This document shows positions 25,588 through 35,293 of a stretch of DNA of 64,000 nucleotides, piece by piece. The stretch comes from Luteibacter jiangsuensis (GTDB lineage Bacteria > Pseudomonadota > Gammaproteobacteria > Xanthomonadales > Rhodanobacteraceae): NCBI RefSeq assembly GCF_011742555.1, contig NZ_JAAQQR010000003.1, positions 434,001-498,000 of the forward strand. Reading direction: 5' to 3'. The notes beneath the pieces are model-generated. The model saw only the letters and a program-made list of their open reading frames with translations, was not told the DNA's origin and ran no database searches. Each line of letters opens with the position of its first letter. Positions within the stretch are counted from its first letter, which is position 1. The position numbers were made by a program, and so were the translations under genes.

Positions 25588-26325
25588 TCAGATCGTCAAT
25601 GCGCGACCGCCGTCCACGCGGACGATCTGGCCTGTCGTGTAGCGCGCGTCCAGCAACAGCCAGCGAACGGCCTCGGCGACGTCCTCGGGTTCGCCCTTGC
25701 GTCCGAGCGGCGTTTTCGCGATCAGGCTTTCCGCCGCTTCCTCCGGCTTGCCCGAGGCGGGCCACAGGATGGCGCCGGGCGCGACGGCGTTGACGCGCAC
25801 CTCGGGTGCCAGTTCCTTCGCCAGCGACAGGGTCAGCATGGCGAGCGCGGCCTTGGCCATCGAATACACGGTGTGCCCGGCGAGCGGCCGTTCCGCATAG
25901 ATGTCGACGATGCTCACGATAGCGCCGCCGGCCTCCCGCAGGGCCGGCGCCGCGGCCTGGGCAAGAAAGAACGGCGCCCGCGCGTTGGCCGAGAACAGGT
26001 CGTCCCAGTGCGCCGATGTCGTCTCGCCGATGCGCGTGGGGTAGAAGGCCGAGGCATTGTTCACCAGCCCGTCCAACCGGCCGAAGCGTTGCACCACCGC
26101 CTCGATCAGGGGGTGAAGTGTCGTATCGTCGTCGAGCGCCGCCGGGAACGTGGCCACGCTGCCCGCACGCACCGCATCGAGTTCGCGCGCGAGCGCTTCG
26201 GCGTCGGAACCGGAATGGCGGTAGTGGATGGCGACCGAACAGCCCGCCGCATGCAGGCGCCGGACGATGGCGGCACCGACACGGCGGGCACCGCCGGTGA
26301 CGAGGACGACCGGGGACGGATTCAC
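25588..26325 (-). CDS. SDR-family pteridine reductase-like oxidoreductase
   Basis: This 245-residue short-chain dehydrogenase has the cofactor motif VTGGARRVGAAI; the arginine-containing TGGARR form is characteristic of pteridine reductases (PTR1/FolM-like). It also has LVNNASAFYPT, the catalytic Tyr/Lys in YSMAKAAL and a C-terminus GQIVRVDGGRALTI. It could reduce dihydropterins or dihydrofolate. The start is a GTG at 26325, five bases after GGAGC. An in-frame ATG at 26364 lacks such a site. Confidence 0.82.
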   Translation of the reverse strand: MNPSPVVLVTGGARRVGAAIVRRLHAAGCSVAIHYRHSGSDAEALARELDAVRAGSVATFPAALDDDTTLHPLIEAVVQRFGRLDGLVNNASAFYPTRIGETTSAHWDDLFSANARAPFFLAQAAAPALREAGGAIVSIVDIYAERPLAGHTVYSMAKAALAMLTLSLAKELAPEVRVNAVAPGAILWPASGKPEEAAESLIAKTPLGRKGEPEDVAEAVRWLLLDARYTTGQIVRVDGGRALTI

Positions 26326-26392
26326 GGCAAGCTCCTTTTCGCAACGCGCACGAGCTTGCCGCAAACGGTGCCGCGCGTCACGTCGCGGCCAC

Positions 26393-27280
26393 TCAACCTG
26401 CCTTGCGTCGCGTCCCGGCTTTCTTCACGGCCGCGGCAGGTGCGACAGCTTTCGTCGCCTTCTTGCGCGCCACGGTCTTCTTGGTGGCCGACTTCTTGGG
26501 CGCCGTCTTCTTTACGGCCTTCCTGGCCGTGGTCGATCGTCCCTTCGTCGTCGCTCTGGCCTTCGGAGCCGACGCGCCTTCCGCGGCGCGCGCGTGCCCG
26601 CCGCCCGACGCCTTAGCCGCGGCGTGCCTCTTTCCGGCCGCGGGCGCATCGCCATCGTCGACGTGCACGTCGCCGCTGAAGAGGTCGATCGCGGTTTTCG
26701 CCACCTGTCCGGTGTCGTAGTACGCATAGGCACCGACACCTAGCGCGCCGACGATCGGCAGCCAGCGCGAGACGCCCTTGCCGACCGCACGCTTGGACAC
26801 GCTGACACCGATGCGGCCCGCCAGGCGCTGCAATACGCCGGTGGCGGCAGTGCGGAACACGAGGCGGTCGCCGACGCGAATGGCCACGTCACGGAAGGCC
26901 TGGGCGGCGGTGTGCCGGAACAGGCACCAGAGCATCTGTTCGCGTCCGAGCGTCGCGGTCTTCCCGTATGCGGCGGCGATGTCGCTGACCATCTGGCCCT
27001 GGATGCGCCAGATCGCCACCAGTTCGGGGAGCACCGTCAGCCAGCCCAGCGGGCCGGGCGGCAAGGCGAGCGACCCTGCTGTGATCGCCGCCTTGTTGGC
27101 CGCGGCGCTGGCCAGCTGCCGGCACGTTTCCTCGGCGGAGCCCTTGCCGGCGCGGGGCACGTCGCTGTCCGGGATGCGGCTGACGAATTCGAGGATTGCC
27201 TTCGCGACGGGACTGTCGCCGCGGTCGGCCGTGACGGGAACGATCTCCTTCGATGTCGAAGCCGGATCGCGTTTTGCCAT
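26393..27280 (-). CDS. EcsC-like domain protein with a lysine/alanine-rich histone-H1-like tail
   Basis: In this 295-residue protein, residues about 20-205 resemble the EcsC family (AAANKAAITAGSLALPPGP, VLPELVAIWRIQGQMVSDIA, QMLWCLFRHTAAQAFRDVA and the small-residue helix WLPIVGALGVGAYAYY). From about residue 210 to the end the chain changes to a low-complexity Lys/Ala/Thr tail with repeated KKTAPKK, ATKKTVARKK and ATKAVAPAAAVKK, like bacterial H1-type DNA-binding tails. A GGAGT precedes the ATG. A membrane-associated protein able to contact DNA or RNA is an inference. Confidence 0.72.
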   Translation of the reverse strand: MAKRDPASTSKEIVPVTADRGDSPVAKAILEFVSRIPDSDVPRAGKGSAEETCRQLASAAANKAAITAGSLALPPGPLGWLTVLPELVAIWRIQGQMVSDIAAAYGKTATLGREQMLWCLFRHTAAQAFRDVAIRVGDRLVFRTAATGVLQRLAGRIGVSVSKRAVGKGVSRWLPIVGALGVGAYAYYDTGQVAKTAIDLFSGDVHVDDGDAPAAGKRHAAAKASGGGHARAAEGASAPKARATTKGRSTTARKAVKKTAPKKSATKKTVARKKATKAVAPAAAVKKAGTRRKAG

Positions 27281-27398
27281 GTCGTTACTCCGGATGCGAA
27301 TGCGTGGACATGGTCGCCGCCGCGGCGTGATTCGTCCATGAAGCACCGGACGTGTCGAGGGCGAAAGCGGGACGAAAGCTTCGCCCCCCAGACTAATT

Positions 27399-27411
27399 GA
27401 TACGTTATAAC
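27399..27411. promoter_or_regulatory. Possible Zur (zinc-uptake regulator) site before a TonB receptor
   Basis: GATACGTTATAAC, followed by ATTTTA, fits 9 of the 12 defined positions of the core GTTATANTATAAC that I recall for gammaproteobacterial Zur boxes. Its right half (TTATAACATTTT) is near-perfect. It lies 19 bp before the receptor ATG in a locally AT-rich gap. The consensus is from memory, so this is a lead only. Confidence 0.4.
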
Positions 27412-27429
27412 ATTTTACGAAGTGAGCCC

Positions 27430-29538
27430 ATGACTCCTGTTCGCCTCGCGTCCTGTATCGCCCTCGCACTCCTGGCCGCCGCCGCCCATGCCGACGACGC
27501 CCCGCCGCAGAAAGCCACCAACCTCGGCGAGGTCGACGTCACCGCCCGGCTGGACGAGGCGCGCAACAGTCTGTCGCCCGATACCGGCAGCAGCCAGTAC
27601 GTGATGGACCGCCAGACCATCCAGGCCCTGCCGCTGGGAGATTCCACGCCGCTGAACCAGGTGATCCTCCAGGCGCCGGGCGTGGTGCAGGACTCTTACG
27701 GCCAGCTGCACGTGCGCGGCGACCACGCCAACCTGCAGTACCGCATCGACGGCGTGCTCATCCCGGAAAGCATCGGCGGCTTCGGCCAGACCCTGGATGC
27801 GCGGACGATCCAGAACGTGAAGCTGCTCGACGGCGCCTTGCCCGCGCAGTACGGCGACCGCACGGCGGCCGTGGTGGACATCACTACCCGCACGCCCTCG
27901 AAGGACGGTATCGGTGGCAGCGTGGGCGTGACGGGCGGCCAGTTCGGTACGCTGAATCCGAACGCCACGCTGTTCGGGCGCAGCGGCGCCTGGAGCTGGT
28001 TCCTCACCGCCAACTATCTCGAGAACGACGTCGGCATCGAAAACCCGACGGCAAGCCGCAAGCCGATCCACGACCATACGAACCAGGTGAAGGCGTTCGG
28101 CGATGTCTCCTACCTGATCAATGCCGATACGCGCCTCAGCTTCCTCTTCGGGGTGACGAACAACCGCTTCGAGATCCCGAACAACCCGGGCCAGGAACCG
28201 ACGTTCGGGTATCTCGACGTGACGAACTTCGATTCGGCGCAGTTGAACGAGCGCCAGCAGGAAAAAACGCGCTTCGGCGTCCTCAGCCTGCAGGGCAAGC
28301 TCGGCGGCACCGCCTACCAGGTGTCTGCCGGACAGCGGTACAGCGGTCTGCACTTCACGCCGGACGACATCGGCGACCTGATGTTCAACGGCGTCGCCTC
28401 CGATGTGCGCCGCGCCAACCGGGCGAGCACGTTGCAAGCCGATTTCGCGACTCCGCTGGGCGACAGTCATACGTTGCGCTACGGCATGTACGCATCGTTC
28501 GAACGCGCGAGCGCGACCAACGATGCGCTCGTCTTCCCCGCGGACGCCGACGGCAACCAGACATCGACCACGCCATTGTCCATCGTGGATGCCAGCCGCA
28601 TTCTCGCGCGCACCTACGCGCTCTACCTGCAGGACGAGTGGAGCATCGGCGATAAGTGGACGGTGAACTATGGCGTCCGCGCCGATCGCTACGACGCCTT
28701 CCGTCCCGAGAGCCAGCTCAGCCCGCGTGTGGGTCTGGTCTATCAGCCCACGGACAGCACGACGATCCATGCCGGCTATTCGCGCTACTTCACGCCGCCC
28801 GCGTCGGAGATGATCAGCCCGACGTCCATCGCGAAATTCGCGGGCACCACCAATGCGTTGCCGGACAACGGCAACGATACGCCGCTGGCCGAGCGTTCCA
28901 GCTACTACGACGTGGGCATCTCGCAGAAGCTGGGCAGCGCGTGGACCGTGGGTCTCGACAGCTACAAGCGCAACGTGTCGCGCATCCAGGACGAGGGCCA
29001 GTTCGGCACCGCACTGGTGTACTCCACGTTCAATTACGACCAGGGCAAGGTGAAGGGCGACGAGTTCACGCTGAACTACGACGGCGGCGCGCTCACCGCG
29101 TACTTCAACTTCGCGTACAACCGTTCCGTGGGCAAGCGCATCATCACGGGCCAGTACAACTTCAACCCCGACGACCTTGCGTATATCCAGGATCATTTCA
29201 TCCACCTGGACCACGACCAGAAATACACCTCGTCGGGTGGCATCAGTTACGCGATCGACGACGACACGCGCATCGGAGCGGACTACCTCTTCGGCTCGGG
29301 CCTGCGCCGCGACGGTCTCGTGCCGAACGGCGACACGATGCCGGCGTATTTCCAGATGAACTTCAGCGTCTCGCACGACTTCCACCTCACCCCGGCGGGC
29401 GCCACGCATACGCAGCTGGCGCTGGTGAACGCGTTCGACCGCACCTACGAACTCCGCGACGGTTCGGGCATCGGCGTTGGCGCGCCCCAGTTCGGACCGC
29501 GCCGCGGGGTGTTCCTGTCCCTGCAGCAGGATTTCTAG
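27430..29538 (+). CDS. TonB-dependent outer-membrane receptor, ligand unknown
   Basis: This 702-residue receptor has a signal peptide (about residues 1-23, ending AAAAHAD), a plug domain (GEVDVTARLDEARNSLS, QVILQAPGVVQDSYGQLHVR, DGALPAQYGDRTAAVVDITT) and a barrel ending in the aromatic terminus LSLQQDF. The ATG at 27430 starts a normal signal peptide; an earlier in-frame ATG adds residues before it. It differs from the PqqU-type receptor at 4.3 kb. His/Asp-rich loop segments (IHDHTNQ, FIHLDHDQK) and a Zur-like upstream site suggest zinc, but this is speculative. Confidence 0.88.
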   Translation: MTPVRLASCIALALLAAAAHADDAPPQKATNLGEVDVTARLDEARNSLSPDTGSSQYVMDRQTIQALPLGDSTPLNQVILQAPGVVQDSYGQLHVRGDHANLQYRIDGVLIPESIGGFGQTLDARTIQNVKLLDGALPAQYGDRTAAVVDITTRTPSKDGIGGSVGVTGGQFGTLNPNATLFGRSGAWSWFLTANYLENDVGIENPTASRKPIHDHTNQVKAFGDVSYLINADTRLSFLFGVTNNRFEIPNNPGQEPTFGYLDVTNFDSAQLNERQQEKTRFGVLSLQGKLGGTAYQVSAGQRYSGLHFTPDDIGDLMFNGVASDVRRANRASTLQADFATPLGDSHTLRYGMYASFERASATNDALVFPADADGNQTSTTPLSIVDASRILARTYALYLQDEWSIGDKWTVNYGVRADRYDAFRPESQLSPRVGLVYQPTDSTTIHAGYSRYFTPPASEMISPTSIAKFAGTTNALPDNGNDTPLAERSSYYDVGISQKLGSAWTVGLDSYKRNVSRIQDEGQFGTALVYSTFNYDQGKVKGDEFTLNYDGGALTAYFNFAYNRSVGKRIITGQYNFNPDDLAYIQDHFIHLDHDQKYTSSGGISYAIDDDTRIGADYLFGSGLRRDGLVPNGDTMPAYFQMNFSVSHDFHLTPAGATHTQLALVNAFDRTYELRDGSGIGVGAPQFGPRRGVFLSLQQDF

Positions 29539-29586
29539 ACCGCCGCCGGGAGGGGCCCGGTACTTCTGCGAGATGGCGGGCTGTGT

Positions 29587-29667
29587 GTGGGAGCCGCTTC
29601 AGCGGCGATGGGTGCTCGCGGCACGCATGCCCGCTGCCGCGGGATCGCCGGCGTAGCCGGCTCCCAC
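29587..29667. repeat. REP doublet
   Basis: It runs from GTGGGAGCCGCTTCAGCGGC to GCGTAGCCGGCTCCCAC, in the 220-bp gap between the TonB receptor and the methyltransferase gene. The rest of the gap shows only a possible TTATCC -10 element shortly before the next ATG. Confidence 0.92.
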
Positions 29668-29758
29668 AGGAGCTGAGGCCAGACCCTTATCGGTGGCGCT
29701 TGACGCCGTGCGCGCCACGATCCGTTATCCTGCGGGTTCGATCTCGAACACGCACGGC

Positions 29759-30952
29759 ATGAACCCGAAACTCCCCGAACCCGCCGCCGACGAGCGCGCC
29801 CACTCCGACCACCTCGCGGCCCTCCTTCGCGAGGAAATCGCGGCCCAGGGGCCGATGCCGTTCTCGCGCTTCATGGAGCGCTGTCTCTACGCCCCCGGCC
29901 TCGGTTATTACAGCGCCGGCAAGGCCAAGTTCGGCACCGAGGGCGACTTCGTCACGGCTCCCGAGCTGGGCACGCTCTTCGCGCGGTGTGTCGCGCGCGC
30001 CTTCGAACCGGTGCTGGCCTCGTTGGGTCCGCAGGCCGACTTCCTGGAGCTTGGCGGCGGTACCGGCGCCTTCGCCGAAGCCGCGTTGCTGGCGCTCGAC
30101 GTCGCCGGCCGTGCACCGCGCCGTTTCATGATCCTGGAACCGAGTGCCGACCTGCGCGAGCGCCAGCGCGAGCGTCTTCGCGAAGCACTGCCGCCTTCCC
30201 TGTTCGCCCGCGTGACATGGCTCGACGGCCCGCTCGAAACGCCGTGGGACGGCGTGCTGTTCGCGAACGAAGTCATCGACGCCTTGCCCACCACACGCTT
30301 CACCACCCGCGACGGCGAGGTGTACGAGGAACACGTGGTACTCGACGGCGAAGGGAGGTTCGTCCGCAGCGACCGGCCTGCCGACAGTCTGGTGGGCGGC
30401 GCGGTGCGCCATGTCGAGCGCGACCTCGGCCGCGAGTTCGAGGCGGGATATCGCAGCGAGATCCTGCCGCAGCTGCCGTACTGGGTGCAGGCGGTGGCGG
30501 GCACGCTTCAGCACGGCGCCATGATCTTCGCCGACTACGGTTATACGCGCGGGGAGTTCTACCTTCCCGAGCGCACGGACGGCACGTTGCGCGCGTTCTA
30601 TCGTCACCGCACGCACGCCGACCCGTTCCTGTTGCCGGGCCTGCAGGACCTCACCGCGTCCGTGGATTTCACTGCCCTTGCCGAAGCGGGCAACAGCGCG
30701 GGCTTCGGCGTGGCGGCCTACATGCCGCAGGCGCAGTTCCTTCTCGCCTCGGGCATGCAGGAATTCTTCGAGAGCGATTACTTCGCCCTCGACGACGAGG
30801 CGGCCCGTTACCGGCTGGCGCAGGAGGTGAAGAAACTCACGCTGCCCGAAGAGATGGGCGAGCGCTTCCAGGTGATGATGTTCGCCAAGGGCATCGACGC
30901 CGCGGCGCTGCCGGCGGGCGTGATGGCGGCGGACCAGGGGTCGCGGTTGTAG
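29759..30952 (+). CDS. MidA/NDUFAF7-family SAM-dependent methyltransferase
   Basis: This 397-residue protein of the COG1565 family contains FSRFMERCLYAPGLGYYSAG, FVTAPELGTLFARCVARAFE, the SAM-binding LELGGGTGAFAE and FANEVIDALPTTRF. The eukaryotic homologue NDUFAF7 dimethylates an arginine of complex I; the bacterial substrate is not established. The start is the ATG aligned with family N-termini, and no strong ribosome site is visible. It is convergent with cca. Confidence 0.9.
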   Translation: MNPKLPEPAADERAHSDHLAALLREEIAAQGPMPFSRFMERCLYAPGLGYYSAGKAKFGTEGDFVTAPELGTLFARCVARAFEPVLASLGPQADFLELGGGTGAFAEAALLALDVAGRAPRRFMILEPSADLRERQRERLREALPPSLFARVTWLDGPLETPWDGVLFANEVIDALPTTRFTTRDGEVYEEHVVLDGEGRFVRSDRPADSLVGGAVRHVERDLGREFEAGYRSEILPQLPYWVQAVAGTLQHGAMIFADYGYTRGEFYLPERTDGTLRAFYRHRTHADPFLLPGLQDLTASVDFTALAEAGNSAGFGVAAYMPQAQFLLASGMQEFFESDYFALDDEAARYRLAQEVKKLTLPEEMGERFQVMMFAKGIDAAALPAGVMAADQGSRL

Positions 30953-30957
30953 CTTTC

Positions 30958-30971
30958 GCCGGCTCCCACAC
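30958..30971. repeat. Isolated REP half-end
   Basis: CGCCGGCTCCCACA lies between the convergent ends of the methyltransferase gene and cca. It is the terminal portion of a REP unit, with the rest missing. Confidence 0.7.
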
Positions 30972-30981
30972 AAAACCGAGG

Positions 30982-32211
30982 TTACGGAGCAGGTTTGGCC
31001 ACCGAGGCGATGGCCTTCATCTGCGCCTTCTTCATGGCCTCCCCAATCGCCGGCCCTTCGAGGCCTTGCTCCACGAAGGGCCGTGACACGACCGAAGCGG
31101 CGGCGTCGCGACACGCGCGCAGGAAATCGGCTTGCGGGTAAGCGGCGTCTTCACTGCCCAGCCGGCCGCGCTTGTCGGCCATGCAGGCGAGCAGGAATGT
31201 TTCGAGACGCTCGGGGCGGCGCAGGGCACCGAGGCCTTCCAGCAGGCGCAGGATCGTCGACGGTTTCAGCTCAAGTGCCATGTGCGCGTTCAGGTGGTGC
31301 TTGCACACCATCTCCGCCATGAACGCGTAGTCCCCCGGCACCTTCAGCCGCGCCGACATGGCTCGCACGGGTTCGACGCCGCGCTGCTCATGCATGATGT
31401 GCCGTGGCAGGACGTCCTGCGGCGTGAGCGCCTTCCCCAGGTCGTGCGTGAGCGCGCACCATCCGACCAGCGCATCGCCGGGCGCGAGTCGCGCCGCGGC
31501 ATCGACCACCAGTTCCACATGCACACCCGTGTCCACCTCGGGGTGGAACTCCGGCCGCTGCGGCACGCCGTACAACGCCTCCACTTCCGGAAACAGGACG
31601 CGCAGCGCGTCGCTCTCGCGGAGCACACGCAGGAACGCGGATGGCATGGGCTCGGCGAGCGCCTTGCGCGTTTCCGCCCACACGCGTTCGGGAACCAGGT
31701 GGTCGATCTCGCCCTCGTCCACCATGCGCCGCATGAGGGCCATGGTCTCGTCGGCGACGGTGAAGCCCAGAGGTGCGTAACGCGCCGCGAAGCGCGCGAC
31801 GCGCAGCAGCCGCACCGGGTCTTCGACGAACGCGTCGGATACATGCCGCAGCGTGCGGGTTTCGATATCGCGCACACCGCCGAAAGGATCGACCAGGGTG
31901 CCGTCCTCGCGTTGCGCGATGGCATTGATGGTGAGGTCGCGGCGTTCCAGGTCCTGCTCCACCGTGACCGACGGATCGGCATGGAACGCGAAGCCGTGAT
32001 AGCCACGCCCCGTTTTCCGCTCGGTGCGCGCAAGCGCGTATTCCTCCTTGGTCTGGCCGTGGAGAAACACGGGGAAATCCTTGCCCACAGGCCGGTAGCC
32101 GGCGTCGAGCATGTCCTCGGGCGTGGCACCCACCACCACCCAGTCGCGGTCGGTCACTGGGCGTCCGAGCAGTCTGTCGCGGACGGCGCCGCCCACCAGG
32201 TAGATATCCAT
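30982..32211 (-). CDS. cca: CCA-adding enzyme (tRNA nucleotidyltransferase) with HD domain
   Basis: This 409-residue class II nucleotidyltransferase adds or repairs the tRNA 3' CCA. Motifs are [13 protein letters not shown], the catalytic DRDWVVVG (metal aspartates), [11 protein letters not shown], and the nucleotide-selecting [12 protein letters not shown] region. A C-terminal HD phosphohydrolase domain ([10 protein letters not shown], ...CKHHL) makes it the E. coli-type, HD-containing form. It begins three bases after the stop of the NAD(P)-binding protein gene, so the two are likely co-transcribed. Confidence 0.96.
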   Translation of the reverse strand: MDIYLVGGAVRDRLLGRPVTDRDWVVVGATPEDMLDAGYRPVGKDFPVFLHGQTKEEYALARTERKTGRGYHGFAFHADPSVTVEQDLERRDLTINAIAQREDGTLVDPFGGVRDIETRTLRHVSDAFVEDPVRLLRVARFAARYAPLGFTVADETMALMRRMVDEGEIDHLVPERVWAETRKALAEPMPSAFLRVLRESDALRVLFPEVEALYGVPQRPEFHPEVDTGVHVELVVDAAARLAPGDALVGWCALTHDLGKALTPQDVLPRHIMHEQRGVEPVRAMSARLKVPGDYAFMAEMVCKHHLNAHMALELKPSTILRLLEGLGALRRPERLETFLLACMADKRGRLGSEDAAYPQADFLRACRDAAASVVSRPFVEQGLEGPAIGEAMKKAQMKAIASVAKPAP

Positions 32212-32214
32212 GCG

Positions 32215-33153
32215 TCAGGGCCGGCGTCGTGCACGCGCCGCGTCGAGACGTTGCTGGCGCACGGACGGTCCGAGCAGGCGCGGCAACCACGCGGAAAGCC
32301 GCTGCGGCTGGATGCCGAGTTGTGCCAGGCCGTCGGTGTGGCCGACGGAGTCGGTGAGCAGCGAGCGGAAGTTGTCGGGAGTGAACGGCTTGCCGGGCAC
32401 GAACTGCGCCACCTGTGCCTGCACGCGTCCCAGCATGTCGGGCATGGGGAGCACGGCCCGGCGGCGGCCCCGCGCATCGCGGATGGCACGCACGATGTCG
32501 ATCAGCGTCCAGGTTTCGGGGCCGTAGAGCTCGTAGGTGCGCAGCAGGGATGCGTCGTCGGACACGCAGCGTGCGATCGCCTCCGCGACGTCGCCGACGT
32601 ACACGGGTGCCATCTTCGCTCCAGGGCGGGGCAGCGGCACCACCGGCGACATGCGTAGCAGGCTGTCGAAGCGCGAGACGAGTCCATCCCCGGGGCCGAA
32701 GATCGTGCTTGCCTCGTAGATGGTCCAGTCGAGCGTGGACGCCTTCACCAGTGCTTCCGCTTCGCCTCGCGAGCGCAGGTAACGGGAGGTCCCCTTGCCC
32801 GCCTGCAGCGAACTCATCAGGTGCAGTCGATGCACGCCGCTATCGACGCAGGCTTCCACCACCAGCCGGGCGAGATCGACGTGCGCGCGCTGGAACGTGT
32901 TGCGGCCACTTTCGTTGAGGATACCGACGAGGTGGATGACCGCATCTGCGCCGGCGAGGTATCGACGCAGCGTGGGCGGATCGTAGATATCGGCAGTGGC
33001 CACCGTGACGTGGCGGCCCACCGTGCGCTGTTTGTGAACTTCCCGGTTGCGGGACAGCAGCAGGAGGCGATGCCCATCGGCGGCGAGCCGAGGCACGAGA
33101 ACGCCGCCGAGGAACCCGGTGCCGCCGAGGATGACGATGCGTTGCGACTTCAT
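32215..33153 (-). CDS. NAD(P)-binding NmrA/NDUFA9-like atypical SDR
   Basis: This 312-residue extended or atypical SDR has the N-terminal VILGGTGFLGGVLVPRLAAD dinucleotide motif, VIHLVGILNESG, LMSSLQAGKG and TIYEASTIFGPGDG. It resembles the complex-I NDUFA9-like family often annotated as NAD(P)H-binding. The usual catalytic Tyr-x3-Lys is not obvious, which is typical of this group. A redox sensing or quinone-related role is plausible but unproven. It lies upstream of cca. Confidence 0.82.
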   Translation of the reverse strand: MKSQRIVILGGTGFLGGVLVPRLAADGHRLLLLSRNREVHKQRTVGRHVTVATADIYDPPTLRRYLAGADAVIHLVGILNESGRNTFQRAHVDLARLVVEACVDSGVHRLHLMSSLQAGKGTSRYLRSRGEAEALVKASTLDWTIYEASTIFGPGDGLVSRFDSLLRMSPVVPLPRPGAKMAPVYVGDVAEAIARCVSDDASLLRTYELYGPETWTLIDIVRAIRDARGRRRAVLPMPDMLGRVQAQVAQFVPGKPFTPDNFRSLLTDSVGHTDGLAQLGIQPQRLSAWLPRLLGPSVRQQRLDAARARRRP

Positions 33154-33193
33154 CCGCGAAGCGTAGGCTGCTTACCTTGCGCCGCCAAGCCCG

Positions 33194-35293
33194 TCACTGG
33201 CGCGGCTCGTCCGGGCTGGGCGCGGATGAGGCGGCGGCGGGTGCCGGTTCGACGACGGCCGGCGGGGAGGGCGGCGTGGGCTTCGCCACGGCGGGCGAGG
33301 GGCAACTCACGGGCCTGCGCACCGCGCCGCTCGTCGGCAAGGCATAGGCGCTGCCGATCGGCGTCATGCGGCTGGTGAGCGAAAGCGCATTGCCGTTGAG
33401 TCGCCAGTCGTAGATCACCGCGAACGCCATCACGCGAGCTACGTACTCGCGGGTCTCCTTGAACGGAATGCTGGCAACGAAGAGGTCCGGCGCCAGCCCG
33501 CCCCGCGCGGCCACCCATTGGTCGACCCTGTTCGGGCCGGCGTTGTAGGCAGCGCTGGCGAGCCAGGGGGCGCCGCTGTATCGCGCCGCCATCTGCGCGA
33601 GGTACCGCGTGCCCAGCACGATGTTCGTCGCCGGCTCGTACAGGCTTTCGCCGCCGCTCCAGGCAAGGCCGTTGCGTCGTGCCACCAGTTCGGCCGTGCT
33701 CGGCAGCAGCTGCATCAGGCCGCGCGCGTCGGCGCCGGAACGCGCGTCGCTCATCCAGGCGCTCTCGGCGCGGATGATGGCGTACGCCCACGGTGCCTCG
33801 ATGCCCGCCTGGCTCGACTGCTCCACCACGCCGTCCTGCCGCGCCAGCGGGAAACGCTGTTCGTAGAGGCGCAGCGCGTCGCCGGACGAGAGTCCGAATA
33901 CGGCACGGTCGTACCAGCCCTTGCGGAAGGCGAGGTCGGCGGCCAGCCGCCGGGTGTCGCTGTCGCGGCCGGACAGCGCGGCGGCCCACTCCCGCCGGGC
34001 GAACTTCTGCAAGCCCACGGCGTAGAGTTCGAAGGCGCGATCGAGCCCCGGATCCGAAAGGAGCGCGGCTTCGCGGGTCTCGTCCGTGGCCATGCTGGCA
34101 GGGCAGATGGCATAGGCGGCGTTCACGCGGTCGGCGGCCAGGAAGCCGAAGTACGTGGCTTCCTCGGCCACCGAGCGGAAGAGCGCCTGTGCTTCCGACT
34201 GGCGGCCGAGCTTCTGGAGCACCACGGCCCGGAAGTAGCGCCACTCGCCATCGTCCTTCTGCGCTTCGCTCAGGGCATCGAGCGCGGTCAGCGCGGCTGC
34301 CCAGTCTTCCCGCGCGAGCGCCACGCGCACACGCCATTCCCGGGTGGCATCGGTTTGCGCACCCGGGGCGAGAGCGGCCAGACGGCTGAGTGCCGATTCG
34401 TCGAAATCCGTGGCATGGAACAGCGCCAGGGCGTTCTCCACGGCGCCGCGCTGTTGCTCGCTGAGCGTGAAGCGTGGCCCGAGCGACTGCCAGGCGGCAT
34501 CCGCCGCAGTGGACTGCTTGCGCGCCATGCGTTGCAGGGCCAGCGTCAGTGCCTGCCGGTGACGTGGCGTATCGGGCCACTCCGAGGCGTCGCGCAGGGC
34601 GCCGGCCGGGTCGTTGAGCGCCTGTGCGATGCGTTTGCCCGCGGGGGCATCCGACGGCGGCAGCCACGGAGCGAGAGAAGCCACCGTGCCGCCCTTGCCG
34701 GCTTCGGCCGCTGTCTGGATGCGCGCCCACAGCCGATCCGCCGTCAGCAGGCCCTGGTCGTGCGCTGCGGCGATGACCGGGTCGCAGGCATTGGGCAGGT
34801 TCGGTTTCTTCCACAGGTCGGCGAGGTCGCGCTCGAACACCAGGGGCTCGTTGCGCGACAGCTTCGCCTGCAATGCGAAACAACTCAGGCTGTCCCCCAG
34901 GCCCGGTTGGTACATCGCGCTGAAGGTGGTCCAGTCCTTGCGGCGCGCCAGTTCGCCGAGGAAATCGCGACGGAGGTCCGCGGCGGGAATCAGCCCCGGA
35001 TACCTGGTGAGATAGGCCTCAACGCGCGCGCGATCGAGCGTGCGCAGATCGTGTTCGAGCGCGGCGGCTTCCAGATAGGGAAACAACACGTACTGCTCCA
35101 GGCCCGCGGCCTGCGCGCGCCATGCGTCGCCGCCTTGCTGCGCGGCGGCGTACGCCTGGCGGAAACGGGCGCGCTCGGCATCCGTGCCCGCCGCCATCGC
35201 AGCGGTGGCCAGAAATCCGGTGGCGGCGAGGGCGATGCAGGCCAGGGTACGGAGGGAGCGGGCGGCGCGTCGCGATGCCGGAGCAGCCATCAT
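33194..35293 (-). CDS. slt: Soluble lytic murein transglycosylase
   Basis: This 699-residue periplasmic GH23 enzyme has a signal peptide (residues about 1-35, ending AAMA), followed by a long alpha-superhelical U/L domain. Near the C-terminus is the lysozyme-like catalytic domain, with the catalytic Glu in IIRAESAWMSDARSG, then GLMQLLPSTAE and SAAYNAGPNRVDQWV. It cleaves the glycan strand to 1,6-anhydro muropeptides. A Pro/Ala-rich tail (PSPPAVVEPAPAAASS) extends past the catalytic domain. Two adjacent ATG codons start the frame; an AAGGA lies just upstream. Confidence 0.93.
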   Translation of the reverse strand: MMAAPASRRAARSLRTLACIALAATGFLATAAMAAGTDAERARFRQAYAAAQQGGDAWRAQAAGLEQYVLFPYLEAAALEHDLRTLDRARVEAYLTRYPGLIPAADLRRDFLGELARRKDWTTFSAMYQPGLGDSLSCFALQAKLSRNEPLVFERDLADLWKKPNLPNACDPVIAAAHDQGLLTADRLWARIQTAAEAGKGGTVASLAPWLPPSDAPAGKRIAQALNDPAGALRDASEWPDTPRHRQALTLALQRMARKQSTAADAAWQSLGPRFTLSEQQRGAVENALALFHATDFDESALSRLAALAPGAQTDATREWRVRVALAREDWAAALTALDALSEAQKDDGEWRYFRAVVLQKLGRQSEAQALFRSVAEEATYFGFLAADRVNAAYAICPASMATDETREAALLSDPGLDRAFELYAVGLQKFARREWAAALSGRDSDTRRLAADLAFRKGWYDRAVFGLSSGDALRLYEQRFPLARQDGVVEQSSQAGIEAPWAYAIIRAESAWMSDARSGADARGLMQLLPSTAELVARRNGLAWSGGESLYEPATNIVLGTRYLAQMAARYSGAPWLASAAYNAGPNRVDQWVAARGGLAPDLFVASIPFKETREYVARVMAFAVIYDWRLNGNALSLTSRMTPIGSAYALPTSGAVRRPVSCPSPAVAKPTPPSPPAVVEPAPAAASSAPSPDEPRQ

